This document shows, piece after piece, positions 25,145 to 33,308 of a stretch of DNA of 64,000 nucleotides. Where the stretch lies: assembly GCA_964433345.1 (NCBI GenBank), contig CAYSQJ010000006.1, positions 124,001 to 188,000 of the forward strand. Reading direction: 5' to 3'. Made by a program: the position numbers and the translations under genes. Under the pieces are notes generated by a model. It had not been told where the DNA came from, searched no databases, and saw only the letters and a program-made list of their open reading frames with translations. Positions within the stretch are counted from its first letter, which is position 1. Each line of letters opens with the position of its first letter. This stretch comes from Ga0077527 sp964433345 (GTDB lineage Bacteria; Pseudomonadota; Gammaproteobacteria; Burkholderiales; SG8-41).

Positions 25145-25495
25145 ATGAAACACACCGCCCTTCTGTATATGGCAGCCCTGGTCTTCTCGGCGACAACACC
25201 AGTCGCTGCGCAAACTACTGATCACAACGCCCACCACCCCGCTGACGCCCAGGCGACCAAAGCCGCCGGACAGGAACTGACCGACGGAGAAGTCCGCAAG
25301 GTCGATATGGAAACCAAAAAAATCACGATTCGCCACGGCCCCATCCAGAATCTCGGGATGCCTCCGATGACGATGGTATTCCAGACATCCGACCCGGCAT
25401 TGCTGGGCAAGGTCAAATCCGGCGACAAGATCCGGTTCGCAGCCGAGAAGGCTGGTGGCGCCTTCGTGGTGACTCACATCGAGTCTGCCAAATAA
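25145..25495 (+). CDS. CusF-like periplasmic copper-binding protein
   Basis: A 116-residue exported protein, with signal peptide ending PVAAQT and an OB-fold CusF domain. The Cu/Ag ligands of CusF correspond here to His64, Met75 and Met77 (RHGPIQNLGMPPMTMVF). The capping Trp of E. coli CusF is replaced by Met72, giving a possible fourth sulfur ligand. A His-rich linker (DHNAHHPADAQ) lies between signal and domain. It follows the cupredoxin and probably shuttles periplasmic Cu(I). The ATG at 25145 begins the signal peptide; a longer upstream frame is not used. Confidence 0.9.
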   Translation: MKHTALLYMAALVFSATTPVAAQTTDHNAHHPADAQATKAAGQELTDGEVRKVDMETKKITIRHGPIQNLGMPPMTMVFQTSDPALLGKVKSGDKIRFAAEKAGGAFVVTHIESAK

Positions 25496-25500
25496 AAGGC

Positions 25501-26184
25501 ATGAACCCGCTGCCACGCCCCTTTCCGGATCGTTTGCGTTCGGTGATTGATTACCGGCGACTGGCGCCCACCTACGACGCCAGTTGCCGAAGGATCGGGT
25601 ACATTCGTGATGCCGCAATAGAAGCACTCGATCTGCAGCCGGGACAAACGGTGCTGGACATCGCCTGCGGTACAGGCGCCACGCTGCTGGAATTGTCCAG
25701 GCGGGTCGGCTCCCGGGGAAGAGTCATCGGCATCGACCATAGCCCGGACATGGCTGCCGTTGCCAGGCAGCGCATAGCCGAATCCGGCGCACAGAATATC
25801 GAGCTTCTGGTCGAACCCATCGAGTCGGCGCGGGTCAGCCACGAGGCAGAGGCGATCCTGTTTTGTTTTGCTCATGACGTACTGCAGTCAAGGAATGCGC
25901 TTCGCAATGTATTTTCGCTGGCCCGTCGCAGCGCCCGGGTGGTCACGGTCGGCGCAAAACTGGCCGACTCGTGGTGGGCGGGGCCGCTGAATGCCTGGAT
26001 TCATTGGCGCGGCAGGCAGTATCGAACCACCGAGCTGGGGCTTGAGCACCCCTGGCATCCTCTGCGGGAATATTGCCCGGATATCAGGGTCACCAAAACC
26101 TTTCACTTGGGCACCAGCTATCTGGCAGCAGGAATCTTTTCCGGGAACATCACTGGCCACTCAGGAGTGCGGTGCATACCGTGA
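25501..26184 (+). CDS. Class I SAM-dependent methyltransferase
   Basis: A 227-residue protein with a Rossmann motif I VLDIACGTGATLLEL and downstream GRVIGIDHSPDMAAVA. It starts five bases after the CusF-like gene stop. The general fold is clear, but the substrate is not. UbiE-like and small-molecule methyltransferases share this pattern. In this block of exported electron-transfer proteins it could act on a quinone or lipid, or on a metal(loid), but no direct evidence supports a choice. It overlaps the cytochrome gene by 13 bases. Confidence 0.82.
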   Translation: MNPLPRPFPDRLRSVIDYRRLAPTYDASCRRIGYIRDAAIEALDLQPGQTVLDIACGTGATLLELSRRVGSRGRVIGIDHSPDMAAVARQRIAESGAQNIELLVEPIESARVSHEAEAILFCFAHDVLQSRNALRNVFSLARRSARVVTVGAKLADSWWAGPLNAWIHWRGRQYRTTELGLEHPWHPLREYCPDIRVTKTFHLGTSYLAAGIFSGNITGHSGVRCIP

Positions 26185-26660
26185 AGTCCAGCACGGCAAG
26201 GAAGACCGGAATCGTGGCAGCCAGCTCCGCCCTGCTGCTTCTCGTCGGGGCGATCATAGCCATGAAAATGGACGGCCCGCCGTCGCGCGCGGACCCCGAC
26301 AACCTGTCCCAAGTGTCCGTCGGCAAGCGCCTGTACGACGCTCATTGCGCATCCTGTCACGGTACAGGGCTTGAAGGCCAGCCGGACTGGCGCAAAAAAC
26401 TGTCCAATGGCCGCATGCCGGCTCCACCTCACGACGCTACCGGACATACCTGGCATCACACGGATTCCATGCTGTTCGGCATCACGAAGTACGGACTGCT
26501 TCCGGGTAAATACGCGCCACCCGATTACCGAAGTGACATGCCCGCCTTCATCGGCACTCTATCCGATGAGGAAATCTGGGCTGTTCTGGCCTACATCAAA
26601 TCCTTCTGGCCACAGGAACTCCGAAAGGCACAACGCGACCTGACTTTGCACAAGCACTGA
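26172..26660 (+). CDS. Membrane-anchored class I cytochrome c
   Basis: About 162 residues from GTG 26172 (after AGGAG), with one N-terminal membrane anchor (VAASSALLLLVGAIIAM), the haem-binding motif CASCH and a likely axial Met in SDMPAFIGTLSD. A GTG at 26181 is an alternative start. It would carry electrons on the periplasmic face. The neighbouring Rieske protein, cupredoxin and multicopper oxidase suggest a small electron-transfer set. The reading overlaps the methyltransferase end. Confidence 0.88.
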   Translation: MHTVKSSTARKTGIVAASSALLLLVGAIIAMKMDGPPSRADPDNLSQVSVGKRLYDAHCASCHGTGLEGQPDWRKKLSNGRMPAPPHDATGHTWHHTDSMLFGITKYGLLPGKYAPPDYRSDMPAFIGTLSDEEIWAVLAYIKSFWPQELRKAQRDLTLHKH

Positions 26661-26701
26661 AATCTGCCCTTATGGCGCCTTGAGGGATCATTGCCAAAAC
26701 C

Positions 26702-26839
26702 ATGAAGCCTGAATTTACTTTCCGGAAATTACTGCCGTCTTCAGAAATCCTTCAGAATCTCAAAGAGCGCTATGCGCGGGGCGATATCGGACAAGACGAG
26801 TTCGAGCAAAAGAAACGCAATATCAGCGATGCGGTGTAG
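26702..26839 (+). CDS. 45-residue SHOCT-domain protein
   Basis: A short frame from ATG 26702 to TAG 26837-26839. Its second half (ILQNLKERYARGDIGQDEFE) has the SHOCT pattern: hydrophobic-xx-L-x-x-(F/Y)-x-x-G-x-(I/L)-(S/T/G)-x-(D/E)-E-(F/Y). SHOCT motifs usually end larger proteins and may mediate oligomerisation. Here the motif is almost the whole protein, so this may be a free micro-protein or a remnant. Its sequence also contains the same 18 bp CTTCAG repeat as 18324. It lies between the cytochrome and Rieske genes. Confidence 0.6.
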   Translation: MKPEFTFRKLLPSSEILQNLKERYARGDIGQDEFEQKKRNISDAV

Positions 26840-26858
26840 CTGAAATAGCGACACAAAC

Positions 26859-27509
26859 ATGGATAAAACGTTCGATAAATTGGAAGGCACTGAATCCGGA
26901 GCGGAGCAACCGGCCTTTGATCCGGAGCGCAGAACAATTATCGTGGCGGCAACCAGCGCCGCTGGCGGTGCCATGCTTGCCGCCGCATCCATTCCATTCA
27001 TCGCTTCGATGAATCCGAGCGAACGGGCACGCGCGGCAGGTGCACCTCTAACAGTCGATTTCTCGCAGCTCGCGCCAGGTACGCAAACCACAGTGGAGTG
27101 GCGCGGAAAACCGGTATGGATACTGCACCGGACTGACGCAATGCTGCAGACGCTTCGGGACCCCCGTCACCTGGCAAAACTAGCTGATCCGGCTTCTGAT
27201 GTAAAAAGCCAGCAACCTGCCTACGCTCAAAACGCCCATCGTTCGGTCAAACCAGAGCATCTTATTGTCGTGTCACTTTGCACCCACTTGGGCTGCATAC
27301 CAACGTTTCGTCCGGGAGTTTCCGATAAGGATCTGGGCGCCGAATGGGGCGGCGGCTATTTCTGTCCGTGCCACGGGTCCAAGTTCGACTTGGCCGGACG
27401 CGTGTATCGCAATGTGCCAGCGCCGACGAATCTTGTCATTCCGCCCCACCATTATGTGAATGCAACTACGGTAACCATCGGCGAAGACCCGGGGGACTCA
27501 AAAGCATGA
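26859..27509 (+). CDS. Rieske iron-sulfur protein (PetA-like), without bc1 partners
   Basis: A 216-residue protein resembling the Rieske subunit of ubiquinol:cytochrome c reductase. A Tat-like/anchor segment (TSAAGGAMLAAASIPFIASM) precedes the Rieske domain with CTHLGC (ligands Cys141, His143) and CPCHGS (Cys169, His172); Cys146 and Cys171 would form the stabilising disulfide. Cytochrome b and c1 genes normally follow petA but do not here. The downstream CMD-family gene overlaps by ATGA. It may replace the standard subunit or serve a dedicated oxidase chain. Confidence 0.9.
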   Translation: MDKTFDKLEGTESGAEQPAFDPERRTIIVAATSAAGGAMLAAASIPFIASMNPSERARAAGAPLTVDFSQLAPGTQTTVEWRGKPVWILHRTDAMLQTLRDPRHLAKLADPASDVKSQQPAYAQNAHRSVKPEHLIVVSLCTHLGCIPTFRPGVSDKDLGAEWGGGYFCPCHGSKFDLAGRVYRNVPAPTNLVIPPHHYVNATTVTIGEDPGDSKA

Positions 27510-28126
27510 CTGCAGCCACGATGCCGCGTGTCTCCGGGCTCCCTCATAGCCGTTACCCATGGTACGTACGGTTGATTCTGAAGCTGCAGCAACGCAAATA
27601 TGGCCACGAGCTGGAGCCGACACTGCTGTGGGGGCGCATGCCACAGTCGTTTCTCATGCTGACCCTCCTCTATCGATCGATTGATCGTGCCAAATCTCCG
27701 CTGAAACCCGAACTTCGGTCCTTGGTTCAGGTGCGCATCTCGCAAATCAATTGGTGCAATTTTTGCATCGATTTGAATTCTGCCGCCGCAATCGAACGAC
27801 ACAGCACCCCTGAAAAACTTGCGGCACTGCCACAACACGAAACCTCTCCGATCTTCAGCCATCACGAGCGAGCAGCCCTGGCCTATGCGGAAGCCGTGAC
27901 CGACCCGGCACAGCAAGTTGACGACAGACTGTTCACGCGATTACGCCAGTGTTTCAACGACCAGGAAATCGTGGAACTCACTGCGTTAATCGCCTTCCAG
28001 AACATGTCGAGCAAATTCAATGCGGCCCTCGGTATACCCGCTCAAGGATTCTGTGCCGCGCCTCTGTCTGGCGTATTGCGGCCTGTCCCTGATACTTCTC
28101 CAACGATCACTCATGGACAGCGATAA
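27506..28126 (+). CDS. Carboxymuconolactone decarboxylase (AhpD-like) family protein
   Basis: A 206-residue protein with the CMD signature around the redox pair WCNFCID and a downstream His-rich helix (FSHHERAALAYAEAV). Members of this fold include AhpD-type thiol peroxidase reductants, so a peroxide- or thiol-related redox role is plausible. It is coupled to the Rieske gene by a four-base overlap and to the flavoprotein gene by 14 bases. Substrate and partner are not visible. Confidence 0.87.
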   Translation: MTAATMPRVSGLPHSRYPWYVRLILKLQQRKYGHELEPTLLWGRMPQSFLMLTLLYRSIDRAKSPLKPELRSLVQVRISQINWCNFCIDLNSAAAIERHSTPEKLAALPQHETSPIFSHHERAALAYAEAVTDPAQQVDDRLFTRLRQCFNDQEIVELTALIAFQNMSSKFNAALGIPAQGFCAAPLSGVLRPVPDTSPTITHGQR

Positions 28127-29252
28127 GAGCATGACTATGGAAACTAAAAACGTGATTGGTGCGGGGCCAGCTGGGCTCGCAGCAGCGATTACCTTTGCAC
28201 GAGCCGGATGCAGGGTGATCGTACACGAGGCGCAGAAGGAGGTAGGACATCGTTTTCGGCGCGATCTGCAAGGAATTGATAACTGGACCACGCGCGAGGA
28301 TGTGCTTTTGGATCTGGAAGGGATGGGGATTACGACAGCCTTCGACAAAATCCCCTGTTTCAACGGTATTGCATTCGACGATCGGAAGCGGGCCTACCCG
28401 GTCAGCAGCCGCTTGCCGATTTTCTACATGATCGAGCGCGGGCCAGGGCCGGGCACGCTGGACACTGCACTGCTGGCGCAAGCGCGTGATTTGGGCGTCG
28501 AAGTGCGTTTCAACGATCGAAGCAGATCGTTGCCAGGACATGGCGTTCTCGCGGCAGGTCCCAGAGCTGCCGATGCCATTGGGGTCGGCTACCATTTTGA
28601 AACCGACATGCCAGACGGCTTCTGGCTCATTTGCGACAACAATCTGGCGCCGCAAGGCTACAGCTACCTCCTCGTGATGCAGGGACATGGAACAGTGAAG
28701 AGCTGCATGTTTTCCGGATTCAAGCAGGAGCACGTCTACGTGGAACGCACAGTCGCGACGTTTCGCGAGCTCGTCGGACTCGAGATGAAAAACCCGCGGC
28801 CGCACGGAGGCGTAGGGAATTTCCGTATTCCAGTATCAGCCCGTTCCGGGATGCATCCCATGGCAGGCGAACAAGCCGGATTCCAGGATGCGTTCTGGGG
28901 CTTTGGAATCCGGCTTGCTATCCGTTCAGGCGTGCTCGGTGCGCGTAGCGTCATTGAGGAAACCGACTACGACACGCTGTGGCGCCAAGAACTGGAGCCA
29001 TGGGTACAGACATCCATTGTCAATCGCGCACTCTACTGTCTGGTCGGAAATCCAGGCTACCGGTGGCTGCTGCGCGTGCAGGCCGGCAGCGATGCACGCA
29101 TGTTCTTTCACCGGGTATACCGGCCCTCATGGGTCTGGCGCTTGCTGCAACCCTGGGCGCATACGCGATACCAAAGCCAGCGTCATGACGTGACCTGCAA
29201 TCATGTGGATTGCGAGTGCGTCTGGTGTCGCTGTGGAGGTGAATATGCGTGA
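28113..29252 (+). CDS. FAD-dependent oxidoreductase (geranylgeranyl-reductase-like fold) with Cys-rich tail
   Basis: About 379 residues. The dinucleotide motif NVIGAGPAGLAAAITFARAG lies at the N-terminus, and a second flavin block is seen in GVLGARSVIEE. Overall the pattern follows the GGR/lycopene-type flavoproteins acting on isoprenoid or lipid double bonds. The C-terminal 25 residues carry CNHVDCECVWCRC, an unusual cluster of five Cys. ATG 28113 is inside the previous gene; ATGs at 28131 and 28137 are also possible, the former after a GATAAGAG stretch. A lycopene-cyclase-domain gene lies 3 kb downstream, which may be related. Confidence 0.78.
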   Translation: MDSDKSMTMETKNVIGAGPAGLAAAITFARAGCRVIVHEAQKEVGHRFRRDLQGIDNWTTREDVLLDLEGMGITTAFDKIPCFNGIAFDDRKRAYPVSSRLPIFYMIERGPGPGTLDTALLAQARDLGVEVRFNDRSRSLPGHGVLAAGPRAADAIGVGYHFETDMPDGFWLICDNNLAPQGYSYLLVMQGHGTVKSCMFSGFKQEHVYVERTVATFRELVGLEMKNPRPHGGVGNFRIPVSARSGMHPMAGEQAGFQDAFWGFGIRLAIRSGVLGARSVIEETDYDTLWRQELEPWVQTSIVNRALYCLVGNPGYRWLLRVQAGSDARMFFHRVYRPSWVWRLLQPWAHTRYQSQRHDVTCNHVDCECVWCRCGGEYA

Positions 29253-29373
29253 CCTGTTACAGCAGAAGCTCCTACGATGGACTACGCGACCCAGCATGGT
29301 TAAATATGCCTCTCGCCCGGATCTGCGATCTGCTGCTTGGCGACGACAAGTCATGATGTTCCCCACCCTATCC

Positions 29374-29796
29374 TCATCGCGCCGAATTCGCCTCACTCTC
29401 TGTCGCGATCGCGCCGATAATCGGGCAGCGAAGCGCCTTGCGGTCGGTCTCGCAATCATGAAGCAAGTGGGTGAGCGCGTGCTCAATGCGTCTCAGGTCC
29501 GCAATGCGTCGCCGCGTCTCGCCCAACCGAGCAGTGGCAATGCGACGGATGCTGCGACGATCAGTGCCGTCCTCAAGCTCAAGCAAAGTCGCGATCTCCT
29601 CCAGGCTGAAGCCCAGAGCTTGGCCACGCTTGATGAAACGGATGCGGTCTACGTGTCCGGCCTCATAGCGGCGGTATGTGCCCGCCCCGCGGCCGGGTTG
29701 GGCTACCAGTCCACGCCGCTCGTAATAACGCACTGTCTCGACCCCAACGCCCGCGGCTTCAGCGACATTCCCGATGGTCATGCTGATGTCCTGCAT
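29374..29796 (-). CDS. MerR-family metal regulator with mer-like lineage but altered ligand set
   Basis: A 140-residue regulator, divergent from the copper ATPase gene. The HTH is NVAEAAGVGVETVRYYERRGL, and the segment RIRFIKRGQALGFSLEEIATLLELEDGT is close to mercury MerR. Cys115 and Cys124 match MerR Cys117 and Cys126. The third Hg ligand, Cys82 of MerR, is Arg80 here. That suggests a two-Cys, monovalent-metal-type site (as in CueR relatives) in a MerR-like scaffold. The ATG at 29796 is chosen because the operator lies just outside it; a longer frame would run through the operator. Confidence 0.85.
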   Translation of the reverse strand: MQDISMTIGNVAEAAGVGVETVRYYERRGLVAQPGRGAGTYRRYEAGHVDRIRFIKRGQALGFSLEEIATLLELEDGTDRRSIRRIATARLGETRRRIADLRRIEHALTHLLHDCETDRKALRCPIIGAIATESEANSAR

Positions 29797-29805
29797 AAAT
29801 ACCCC

Positions 29806-29837
29806 TTGACTCCGTACCGAAGTACGGACTTTACGCT
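29806..29837 (+). promoter_or_regulatory. mer-like operator/promoter of the copper ATPase gene
   Basis: TTGACT (29806-29811) is followed by the perfect dyad CCGTAC-CGAA-GTACGG (29812-29827) and a weak -10 at about 29831-29837 (TTACGCT), with 19-20 bp spacing. The -35 and arms are the same as in known mercury merO sites (TTGACTCCGTAC...GTACGG). Here the controlled gene encodes a Cu-type ATPase. Confidence 0.85.
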
Positions 29838-29872
29838 GCTGCCATGAAGATCTCAATAGCACGGAGCGAACC

Positions 29873-32242
29873 ATGAACCACGGACAACACGAACACAAAA
29901 ATCACGGCCATCAAGCGCACACCGGTTGCAGTGAAACCAACAAGGGTACCGCAACAGACGCGACCGACCCGGTCTGCGGCATGAAAGTGGACCCGAAATC
30001 AGCGTCCGATTCGCATGAGCACTCTGGCGTGACGTACTATTTCTGCAGCGAGCGTTGCCTGAAGCAGTTCCAGTCCGATCCGACGAAATACCTCGCCAAG
30101 TCCGCGCCGGCTGCGGCCGTTGTTCCGGCCAAGGGCGCCCAGTACACCTGCCCCATGCACCCGGAAATCGTGCAGGACGGGCCGGGTTCGTGTCCCAAGT
30201 GCGGCATGGCACTGGTGCCGATCGCCGGCACCGGCGAAACAGACGACTCCGAGCTGCGCGACCTCACGAAACGGCTATGGGTCGGGGTTGTGCTATCAAT
30301 CCCGCTGGTGGTGCTCGCGATGTCGCCGATGATCGGCATTCATGATCTGTTCGGCATTCAGCCCCGGCAACGCGGCTGGATCGAGTTTGTGCTGGGCACG
30401 CCGGTGGTGCTGTGGGTAGGTTGGCCAATACTTCACAAATTCTGGCTGTCTCTCGCACACCGGGCGCTCAATATGTATTCGCTGATCGGGTTGGGCGTGG
30501 GACTGGCCTATCTGTTCAGTCTGGCAGCGATTTTCATGCCTGATTTGTTCCCGCAAATCTTCCGTGAACATGACGGCGCAGTCGGCACCTATTTCGAAGC
30601 AGCCGCCGTCATTGTCACTCTGGTGATCCTTGGCGACGTGTTGCAGATGCGTGCCATGGGTCAAACCAGCCAGGCGATCCGGCAATTGCTGCAGCTCGCA
30701 CCCAATCTGGCATGGCGCCTGCGTGACGACGACACCGAAGAGCAGGTTGCAATGGACTCCGTAGTAGTCGGCGACCGGCTACGCGTGAAGCCCGGTGACA
30801 AGATACCCGTTGACGGTGTCGTGCTCGAAGGTGAAAGCCGGGTCGACGAATCGATGATTTCGGGTGAACCGGTTCCCGTCGCCAAGGCCATCGACGACAA
30901 AGTGACCGGAGCGACTGTCAATGGCACCGGCTCGCTGATCATCCGTGCCGAGCGTGTCGGCTCGGATACGCTGCTCGCCAAGATCGTACATATGGTGGCC
31001 GAAGCGCAGCGTACGCGTGCACCGATACAGCGGCTCGCCGATTTGATCGCCGCATACTTTGTACAGGTCGTTGTGGTCATCGCTGTCGTGACCGCGCTGG
31101 TTTGGTGGTTCGTGGGGCCAGAACCCCGGCTCACCTATGCGCTGATCAACGCCATCGCCGTATTGATCATCGCCTGCCCCTGTGCCGTTGGTCTCGCCAC
31201 ACCGATTTCAATGACCGTCGCCATGGGTGAAGGTGCCCGCGCGGGCATCCTGTTCCGCAGCGCCGAAGCCATCGAGCGTATGCGCGACATCGACACCCTC
31301 GTCGTGGACAAAACCGGAACACTGACACTGGGCAAGCCGGCACTCACGGATTTTGCTGCCGCTGACTTAGCGGAGGACGAAGCGCTCGCGCTGATGGCCG
31401 CTGTTGAGCAGTTGTCCGAGCACCCCATCGCCCACGCCATTGTCGAGGGTGCGAAAGCGCGTGAGCTTGCCTTGAAAAAAGCATCCTCATTCGAGGCCGT
31501 CAACGGCCTGGGGGTTCAGGCCATAATCGATGAGCGAAAAGTCCTTGTCGGCAGCCGAGATTTCCTGAAGCAGCACAGCATCGATACCCAACGCTGGGAA
31601 GACCAGGCCGAGAAGCTGCGCGCCGAAGCCAAGACGGTAGTATTTCTGGGCGTGGATGGAGTCGCCGCGGGAATAGCCGCAGTCGCCGACCCGATCAAGG
31701 AAAACACGCCCGATGCCATTGCTACTCTCAAGCAATCCGGCGTCCGCATCGTCATGTTAACGGGCGACTCGCAGCGCACTGCCATCGCAGTCGCTAATAA
31801 GCTCGACATTGACGAGGTACTCGCTCAAGTATTGCCCGAGGACAAAGCCGGACATGTGAAGCGCCTGCAGGTCGAGGGACGGAAGGTGGCCATGGCAGGC
31901 GACGGCATCAACGATGCGCCTGCGCTGGCACAAGCCAATGTCGGCATCGCCATGGGCACCGGCACCGATGTCGCTATGGAAAGCGCAGGCGTGACTCTGG
32001 TGAAAGGCGATCTGCGCGGCATCGCCCGTGCCGCAACATTGTCACGCGCCACGATGCGCAATATCCGGCAGAACCTGGTATTCGCTTTCGGTTACAACGC
32101 GCTCGGCATCCCGATCGCCGCGGGCGCACTCTACCCGACCTTTGGTCTATTGCTATCGCCGATTGTTGCAGGTGCGGCGATGGCTTTGAGTTCGGTGTCA
32201 GTTGTCACCAACGCCCTGCGGTTGCGGCGAATAAAGCTTTAA
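29873..32242 (+). CDS. copA: Cu(I)/Ag(I)-translocating P1B-type ATPase with YHS domain
   Basis: A 789-residue exporter. A His-rich N-terminus (NHGQHEHKNHGHQAH) leads to a YHS domain (DPVCGMKV...YYFCSERC) and a metal-binding motif block (YTCPMHPEIV...CPKCGMALVP). The pump core has CPCAVGLATP (Cys435/Cys437), DKTGT, SEHP, GDGINDAP, and the Cu(I)-class residues YN in helix 7 and MALSS in helix 8. It should export cytosolic Cu(I) or Ag(I). The MerR-type promoter before it indicates direct induction by the divergent regulator. Similar in plan to SilP/CopA of Gram-negative islands. Confidence 0.95.
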   Translation: MNHGQHEHKNHGHQAHTGCSETNKGTATDATDPVCGMKVDPKSASDSHEHSGVTYYFCSERCLKQFQSDPTKYLAKSAPAAAVVPAKGAQYTCPMHPEIVQDGPGSCPKCGMALVPIAGTGETDDSELRDLTKRLWVGVVLSIPLVVLAMSPMIGIHDLFGIQPRQRGWIEFVLGTPVVLWVGWPILHKFWLSLAHRALNMYSLIGLGVGLAYLFSLAAIFMPDLFPQIFREHDGAVGTYFEAAAVIVTLVILGDVLQMRAMGQTSQAIRQLLQLAPNLAWRLRDDDTEEQVAMDSVVVGDRLRVKPGDKIPVDGVVLEGESRVDESMISGEPVPVAKAIDDKVTGATVNGTGSLIIRAERVGSDTLLAKIVHMVAEAQRTRAPIQRLADLIAAYFVQVVVVIAVVTALVWWFVGPEPRLTYALINAIAVLIIACPCAVGLATPISMTVAMGEGARAGILFRSAEAIERMRDIDTLVVDKTGTLTLGKPALTDFAAADLAEDEALALMAAVEQLSEHPIAHAIVEGAKARELALKKASSFEAVNGLGVQAIIDERKVLVGSRDFLKQHSIDTQRWEDQAEKLRAEAKTVVFLGVDGVAAGIAAVADPIKENTPDAIATLKQSGVRIVMLTGDSQRTAIAVANKLDIDEVLAQVLPEDKAGHVKRLQVEGRKVAMAGDGINDAPALAQANVGIAMGTGTDVAMESAGVTLVKGDLRGIARAATLSRATMRNIRQNLVFAFGYNALGIPIAAGALYPTFGLLLSPIVAGAAMALSSVSVVTNALRLRRIKL

Positions 32243-32265
32243 CGATACCGGGAAGCAACCCCATC

Positions 32266-32979
32266 ATGCCCAACGAACAATACATCTGGCTAATCTGGTC
32301 CTCGGCATTTCTCATCCCGTGGCTAACACTATATGCACTGGCTCCCGTGCACCGCGGCGCGATGTGGAAGACGAGCCTGTTCATGATGCCTTTCGGACTG
32401 ACCGAACCACTGTTCGTTCCCGAATATTGGAACCCACCCAGCCTCTTTGATCTAGCGCAGCGCACCGGCTTCGACATCGAAAGCCTGATTTTCAGTTTTG
32501 CCATCGGTGGCATCGGCGCAGTGCTCTATAACCTGATCACCCGTCAGCAGCTGCGGAAAATTGCAGGTCACGAACGTCATGATCCACGTCACCGCTTTCA
32601 CAAGTTTGCACTGGTATTGCCATTTGCACTATTCCCAATGCTCTACTTTCTGCCTTGGAATCCGATCTACGCCGGAATAACGGCGATGGCTGCTGGAGCG
32701 GCAGCTACCGTGCTCTGCAGACCCGATCTCGCACGCAATACGTTCATCGGCGGCCTACTGTTCCTCGGGATCTACACCGTTTTTCTGCTCGGCCTGGAGT
32801 GGACTGCGTCCGGCTATATAAGGCGGGTGTGGAATCTGGACGCATTAAGCGGTGTAAGCATATACGGGCTGCCCCTGGAAGAACTGCTTTTCGGCTTCAG
32901 CTTTGGCCTGTTCTGGAGCGGACTGTACGAGCACGCAGCCTGGATGAAACCACTGGCACATGAATCAAATGAGACTTGA
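32266..32979 (+). CDS. Lycopene-cyclase-domain integral membrane protein
   Basis: A 237-residue protein with about seven hydrophobic helices. The motif PLEELLFGFSFGLFWSGLYEH near the end matches the conserved PxE(E) helix of heterodimeric lycopene cyclases (CarR/CrtYc-d). A full carotenoid pathway is not present in the window. It may be a membrane isomerase or cyclase of an isoprenoid or a repurposed member of the fold. It begins 24 bases after the copper ATPase gene and is probably co-transcribed with it. Confidence 0.75.
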   Translation: MPNEQYIWLIWSSAFLIPWLTLYALAPVHRGAMWKTSLFMMPFGLTEPLFVPEYWNPPSLFDLAQRTGFDIESLIFSFAIGGIGAVLYNLITRQQLRKIAGHERHDPRHRFHKFALVLPFALFPMLYFLPWNPIYAGITAMAAGAAATVLCRPDLARNTFIGGLLFLGIYTVFLLGLEWTASGYIRRVWNLDALSGVSIYGLPLEELLFGFSFGLFWSGLYEHAAWMKPLAHESNET

Positions 32980-33008
32980 CTAAACATCACCTAAGAGAGA
33001 GATCCAAT

Positions 33009-33308
33009 ATGCGTCATGATCACAACAACGAATCCGGACAGGATAAACACAGGAATTCCAGAAACAAATGGGTTTTCATCGGATTTCTTGTCATCGCAGG
33101 TTATTTTCTGTTCGCCGAGCACAGGGCCCATCTGTCGGGATGGCTATCTTCCTACGGAATTTGGTTGCTGCTGCTCGCCTGCCCGCTGCTGCATATCTTT
33201 ATGCATGGCGGACACGGTGGGCATGGCAACAGCAGTGAGCATACGAGCCACCACAATACTGACATTGGTAAGCGGCCAGAATCACCGGAAAAAAAGGAAA
33301 GCAAATGA
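33009..33308 (+). CDS. DUF2933 small membrane protein, copy 1
   Basis: A 99-residue protein: a charged/His N-terminus (RHDHNNESGQDKHRN), two hydrophobic helices and a Gly/His segment HIFMHGGHGGHGN, which is the DUF2933 signature. Such small proteins accompany copper ATPases and may bind metal at the membrane. Start at ATG 33009 after an AGAGAGA box; the end overlaps the next gene by ATGA. A second copy of the family is at 49397. Confidence 0.8.
   Translation: MRHDHNNESGQDKHRNSRNKWVFIGFLVIAGYFLFAEHRAHLSGWLSSYGIWLLLLACPLLHIFMHGGHGGHGNSSEHTSHHNTDIGKRPESPEKKESK

Noticed and set aside
29203..29847. A 214-codon plus-strand frame over the MerR gene
   Set aside because: The minus-strand MerR reading has a full family match and an operator; this frame does not.
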